Assembly: GCA_052061695.1 (NCBI GenBank) | Contig: JBPZEY010000007.1 | From: Alkalicoccus luteus | Lineage (GTDB): Bacteria > Bacillota > Bacilli > Bacillales > Salisediminibacteriaceae | DNA: 64,000 nucleotides | Strand: one strand, 5' to 3' | Shown: one piece after another, positions 60,983-64,000 of the stretch | Layout of the letters: every line of letters starts with the position of its first letter | Numbering within the stretch: the first letter of the stretch is position 1 | Translations under genes and position numbers: made by a program | Notes under the pieces: generated by a model | The model's database searches: none | Told to the model about the DNA's origin: nothing | What the model saw: only the letters and a program-made list of their open reading frames with translations

Positions 60983-60997
60983 AGAAAACGCTTTCAG
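60983..60997 (-). promoter_or_regulatory. cre-like site upstream of the acyl-CoA synthetase
   Basis: On the minus strand CTGAAAGCGTTTTCT fits the cre consensus WTGNAANCGNWNNCW at all but the first position. It overlaps the expected -35 region for the TATAAT at 60963-60958, a position where CcpA would repress. Confidence 0.6.
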
Positions 60998-61069
60998 TAA
61001 AATAAGACGAATGACTTATACCAGGTCGTAAAGCGAAGAAAATTAAAATATCTAAAAATTGAAAACATA

Positions 61070-61099
61070 TTGACACTTTTTATTGAAAGCGATTACAAT
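61070..61099 (+). promoter_or_regulatory. SigA promoter with embedded cre site, symporter operon
   Basis: A perfect -35 TTGACA (61070-61075) and TACAAT (61094-61099) are 18 bases apart. TTGAAAGCGATTACA (61083-61097) fits every position of the cre consensus and covers the -10 element, so CcpA binding would directly block RNA polymerase. Confidence 0.8.
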
Positions 61100-61198
61100 T
61101 TAACACATGTACTAGAACAGAAATTGGGAAAGGAGGAAATCAGAGTTACTTCGACTGAACAGTCAGTCAGAATTTCAATCATGAATGGGGGGATCCGC

Positions 61199-61513
61199 TT
61201 GAGAGCGTATCGTATGGAGGTCAGGTTTACGGTCATCATGACGCTGTTAATGGTTGCTGCCGGTAATGTCGCACTCTTCTTTTCCATATTTCCGGTGCAG
61301 GGCATGCTGTTCGGCTTTCCAATTATGTACATCATCCCGATTTTATCCGGCTGGTTTGGCATCCTGTTTCTTGCTGTCCTGGCCAATCATTTCGGCAATA
61401 AGATCGACGCGGAAATAGAGAAGGCGAATGAAGAAGAGATAGAGGAGCTGGAACAGAGATCAGAAGGAATGGGGGAAATGGAAGATGGAAGAGACTGCAT
61501 GGCAGTTAAGTAA
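61199..61513 (+). CDS. Small membrane subunit-like protein upstream of an SSS symporter
   Basis: This is a 104-residue protein with two hydrophobic segments (about residues 10-35 and 40-65) and a highly acidic tail (KANEEEIEELEQRSEG). The loop MLFGFPIMYIIPILSGWFG and end NHFGNKIDAE recall the small membrane proteins (DUF4212, DUF485, YhdT-like) encoded before sodium:solute symporters. I prefer a TTG start at 61199, 6 bases after GGGGGG; ATG 61181, six codons earlier in frame, lacks a ribosome binding site. It overlaps the symporter gene by 29 bases, so the two are translated together and probably associate in the membrane. Confidence 0.75.
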   Translation: MRAYRMEVRFTVIMTLLMVAAGNVALFFSIFPVQGMLFGFPIMYIIPILSGWFGILFLAVLANHFGNKIDAEIEKANEEEIEELEQRSEGMGEMEDGRDCMAVK

Positions 61514-63131
61514 TCCAATACTTGGGATCGTCGCAATCATTGCGATGTTTGTATTGTTTTATGTCGTCAGCTTCATTTCGAATAAAAAGAGTCAGTCCGT
61601 CGCAGATCTTTACGTTGCAGGTTCTACGATCGGTCCGGTTACGAACGGACTGGCCATGGCTTCTACATACATGAGCCTGGCGACGTTTCTTGGCATCACT
61701 GCACTGATTCTTGAGCTTCAGGTGCCGTTTATCATGCTGTGGATTCAGCTGATCTTATCGATTCCGCTCATCACGATTATTTACGGAACGAGCCTTCGCC
61801 GCATGGGCGCATTCTCCCCGACGCACTTTATCCGGGAACGCTACGGCGTCAGTGCGTCTATTATCGCCGCGCTGTTTATGATTCTCGTTTCCTTGATGTA
61901 CGCGCTTGGACAGATGATCGGGGTGGCCCTCGCCTTTGAAATGGTGCTCGGGATCCCGTACCTGCCGGGGCTTTTGATCGGGGGTCTCCTGATAGTCGGC
62001 TACGTCACGATCGGCGGGATGGCAGGAGCATCGAACAACGCTGCCATTCAGATGGTCATCATCGCGCTTATGTTTATTATTCCGCTCGGAGCGATTATGA
62101 AGGCAGTCGGCGGAAGCGGATGGTTTTTCCCGCCGCTCCTCTATGCGGATATGGTGCCGGCGATGGTCGATGCCATGCCGGGATTCTTTGACTACCAGTT
62201 CTCTCCGAAATGGTACGTCAGCCTGATCGGCCTGACGATCGGGTCACTCGGCCTGCCGCACCTGGCTATGCGGATTTACACCGCCTCCAACTTAAAGTCG
62301 GCGCGGAACGCAATGGTCTGGTTCACCTTTATTATCGGCCTCGTCTTCTCCGCAACCTATGCGATGGGCTTTGTCGGCGTATACGCCACACAGACGCAGG
62401 GAGTGTCTATTTCATCTACCGACGCGGATAAATTAACGCTCATTTTGAACCTCGTTTACAATCCGGAATGGGTGACCGCCCTTGTTATTGCAGGTGCGAT
62501 CGCAGCCGGACTGTCGACGATAAGCGGAAACCTGCTGGCGATCGGCGCCCTGTTGTCTCAGGACATCATCACGACGCTCAAGCCGTCCATTCCAACGAAA
62601 ATGCGCGTGAAGCTCGGCTACGCTGCCATTTTCACCGGGGGTATTGTGAGCATTCTGCTGGCGATTAACCCGCCGGCCTTCCTCGTCGTCAGTATTCTCT
62701 GGGCGTTCGGGCTTGCCGGAGTAACCAATGCACCGCTAATTATCGTCGGCGTCTGGTGGAAGGAAGCAAACAAGTACGGGGCTATGGCAGCTTCGGTCAT
62801 TGGCGGGCTGATTTACATTATCGTTTCTCCGTTCGTCTTTCCTTCTGTCGTCATCACCGGACACGGAGTGACGGACGGCATGGGCTTATCCGGCGCGATG
62901 CTTGCCATTCCGATCAGCTTCGTTCTGCTCATCGTCGTGTCGTATGTCACAAACCGGATGCCGTCCCTGTCCAGGCATTTAACGCCTGATGCGGATAAGC
63001 GTTTGATTGAACGGATTCACGGATGGTCCAACGTACATCCGCAGCGGTATAACAGCCAGCTCGGTGCCGCAATTACCGTCATTCTTTTTTCTGCAGTAGC
63101 TGTATGGGCGTTGTTCCCATGGAATATGTAG
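61485..63131 (+). CDS. Sodium:solute symporter (SSS family), probable acetate/short organic acid importer
   Basis: This is a 548-residue transporter with about 13 membrane spans. Family signatures are DLYVAGSTIGPVTNGLAMAS (about 40-59), MSLATFLGI, the G-x-G-x-x-x-P-like SLGLPHLAMRIYTA (about 257-270) and GAIAAGLSTISGNLLAIG (about 339-356) with sodium-binding Ser/Thr. It most resembles the ActP/MctC-type acid symporters. The downstream acyl-CoA synthetase and the cre-covered promoter suggest acetate or propionate uptake, which is inference. It starts inside the preceding small gene. Confidence 0.88.
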   Translation: MEETAWQLSNPILGIVAIIAMFVLFYVVSFISNKKSQSVADLYVAGSTIGPVTNGLAMASTYMSLATFLGITALILELQVPFIMLWIQLILSIPLITIIYGTSLRRMGAFSPTHFIRERYGVSASIIAALFMILVSLMYALGQMIGVALAFEMVLGIPYLPGLLIGGLLIVGYVTIGGMAGASNNAAIQMVIIALMFIIPLGAIMKAVGGSGWFFPPLLYADMVPAMVDAMPGFFDYQFSPKWYVSLIGLTIGSLGLPHLAMRIYTASNLKSARNAMVWFTFIIGLVFSATYAMGFVGVYATQTQGVSISSTDADKLTLILNLVYNPEWVTALVIAGAIAAGLSTISGNLLAIGALLSQDIITTLKPSIPTKMRVKLGYAAIFTGGIVSILLAINPPAFLVVSILWAFGLAGVTNAPLIIVGVWWKEANKYGAMAASVIGGLIYIIVSPFVFPSVVITGHGVTDGMGLSGAMLAIPISFVLLIVVSYVTNRMPSLSRHLTPDADKRLIERIHGWSNVHPQRYNSQLGAAITVILFSAVAVWALFPWNM

Positions 63132-63155
63132 AGCAGTAGTCAGGAGGCCGCTTTG

Positions 63156-63695
63156 ATGACCGTAGCACGTATGCTGTTTATGCAGCAGGACGCCTATCAG
63201 ACATTTTTAGAAAAGGAAAACAGCGCCGTGCTCGTCCGGCTGCTCATTTTGACAGTCGGTCTGCTTTACGGGACAGCGGGCATTCTAGCCAACCTGTCGT
63301 TTATTGCGGACTTTGACGCAGCCTTTTTGCAGTACGGATTAGCGCCGCTCATCTTTATCCTGTTCGGCCTGTTCACAGCATGGCTTTCACGGATCGGACT
63401 CGGGCTGCTGCTCTGGGCCGGGGCACGCGGATTCGGCGGACCGGGACGCGTGCGAGAGGTCAGCCGCATGAGTGCTGTCATACTCGTGCCGGGTCTGCTC
63501 GCGGTACCGCTCATGACCGGTCTGCTTGCCGGTCCTGCTGCGGCAGTGCTCGCAGCCGCCGGCATTACCTGGATGACAGTCGCGGGTATACACGTATTGA
63601 TGACGACGCAGCAGTTTTCTAAAGGAAAAGCAGCGGCCGCAGCCGCTGCAGTTGTTATTTTCTTTTCAAGCATCTTTTATTTATTTCTCCCATAG
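63156..63695 (+). CDS. Yip1-like hypothetical membrane protein
   Basis: This is a 179-residue membrane protein with five hydrophobic segments (about 28-50, 63-90, 104-122, 126-148 and 158-178), resembling Yip1-domain proteins. Between them is a charged, Gly-rich cytoplasmic loop (GARGFGGPGRVREVSRM). The function is unknown. I place the start at ATG 63156, 7 bases after AGGAGG; the TTG one codon earlier is less likely. It lies 24 bases after the symporter and 35 bases before an acyl-CoA synthetase, with no terminator, so it is part of the symporter operon. Confidence 0.75.
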   Translation: MTVARMLFMQQDAYQTFLEKENSAVLVRLLILTVGLLYGTAGILANLSFIADFDAAFLQYGLAPLIFILFGLFTAWLSRIGLGLLLWAGARGFGGPGRVREVSRMSAVILVPGLLAVPLMTGLLAGPAAAVLAAAGITWMTVAGIHVLMTTQQFSKGKAAAAAAAVVIFFSSIFYLFLP

Positions 63696-63730
63696 CACCG
63701 CTGTGGGCATCATCATGAGGAGGGGCATGC

Positions 63731-64000
63731 ATGCAAACGACTGAACTGATAGCACCAGAACAATACAATATTTCCGAAGAGGTGGACCGCCACCAGGACA
63801 GCACGACGCTGGCCGTCCGCTGGCGCGACCAGGCAGGCAACCGGCGGGATGTGACCTACCGGGAGCTGACAGAGCGGACGAACCAGTTTGCACGGGCGCT
63901 GCAGTCGCTCGGCCTGCAGAAGGGGGATAAAGTACTCGTTCTGCTGCCGCGGATTCCAGAGGCATACATGACCTATCTTGGCTGTCTGCGCGCCGGTATC
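63731..64000 (+). CDS. AMP-binding acyl-CoA synthetase, N-terminal part (partial)
   Basis: The first 90 residues of an adenylate-forming enzyme are visible before the window ends. YNISEEVDRHQ, LAVRWRDQAGNRRDVTYRELTERTNQFARALQSLGLQKGD and VLVLLPRIPEAYMTYLGCLRAG match acetyl-/acyl-CoA synthetases of the AcsA/MbcS type. The start is ATG 63731 behind GAGGAGGGG. It is the fourth gene of the symporter operon and would activate the imported acid to its CoA ester. The catalytic domain lies outside the window. Confidence 0.85.
   Translation, partial: MQTTELIAPEQYNISEEVDRHQDSTTLAVRWRDQAGNRRDVTYRELTERTNQFARALQSLGLQKGDKVLVLLPRIPEAYMTYLGCLRAGI

Noticed and set aside
5133..61201. Frequent TTG starts (for example 5135, 12730, 23558, 28970, 29901, 43649, 56029, 61199)
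   Set aside because: TTG starts make up roughly a tenth or more of starts in Bacillus, so this is ordinary. Each was accepted only with a good ribosome binding site.
1..64000. tRNA, rRNA, CRISPR array, prophage or insertion sequence genes
   Set aside because: None was recognised. The only dispersed repeats are the three terminator-nested copies.

Overview
The window looks like chromosomal DNA from a spore-forming, probably halo- or alkali-tolerant member of the Bacillaceae. It carries a Bacillus-type gene set: BshB2/YojF (bacillithiol), HemQ (coproheme route), LipL, YwfO, YwgA, YwhD, YwdI/YwdK, an LtaS-type enzyme and a sporulation-type sensor kinase. It also has Bacillus-type ribosome binding sites, TTG/GTG starts and CcpA (cre) and FadR operators. 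Base composition looks balanced, near 50% GC by eye. I see no rRNA, tRNA, CRISPR array, prophage or transposase gene.

Layout. 0-3.3 kb: the end of a probable glycosyltransferase, then an overlapping response regulator and hybrid kinase. 3.6-6.7 kb: an SDR oxidoreductase, and a minus-strand pair of iron-sulfur photolyase and DUF429 protein. 7.3-12 kb: queF, fdhD, an RlmI-like methyltransferase behind a possible attenuator, and glnS. 12-15 kb: minus-strand enzymes (DJ-1/PfpI, racemase, PilZ, M20). 15.2-18.5 kb: circularly permuted ATP-grasp, alpha-E and transglutaminase genes. 18.6-25 kb: coaA, ridA, two transporters and an M29 aminopeptidase. 25.4-30 kb: LTA synthase and a minus-strand ATP-grasp/yojF/bshB2 operon. 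30-35 kb: a chemoreceptor, a sucrose operon and cheY. 35.5-44.1 kb: ung, an aldo/keto reductase, a beta-hydroxyacid dehydrogenase, a sensor kinase, an unusual reductase-peptidase fusion and ywdI/ywdK. 44.7-64 kb: hemQ followed by a region rich in acetyl-CoA, acetate and fatty-acid metabolism. That region holds fadH with an enoyl-CoA isomerase, pta, malate synthase G, isocitrate lyase, a short-chain fatty acid transporter, an acyl-CoA synthetase, a sodium:solute symporter operon and the start of a second acyl-CoA synthetase.

Most notable signal. Three copies of a non-coding repeat of about 0.5-0.7 kb lie at 6787-7320, 19958-20652 (inverted) and 44171-44702. Each copy is bracketed by two copies of an intrinsic-terminator hairpin. 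The hairpin differs between loci but is identical (two loci) or nearly identical (one locus) at the two ends of a copy. This looks like a mobile, non-autonomous element that inserts at transcription terminators and duplicates the whole hairpin as its target site.

Other points of interest: an in-frame fusion of an NAD(P)-binding domain to an M3 peptidase that appears to preserve the peptidase's old ribosome binding site; matched double palindromes in front of both glyoxylate-shunt genes; a terminator/antiterminator-like leader before the RlmI-like gene; and a set of cre and FadR sites linking the 45-64 kb genes to carbon control. Functions are inferred from recognised sequence families. No database search was possible.
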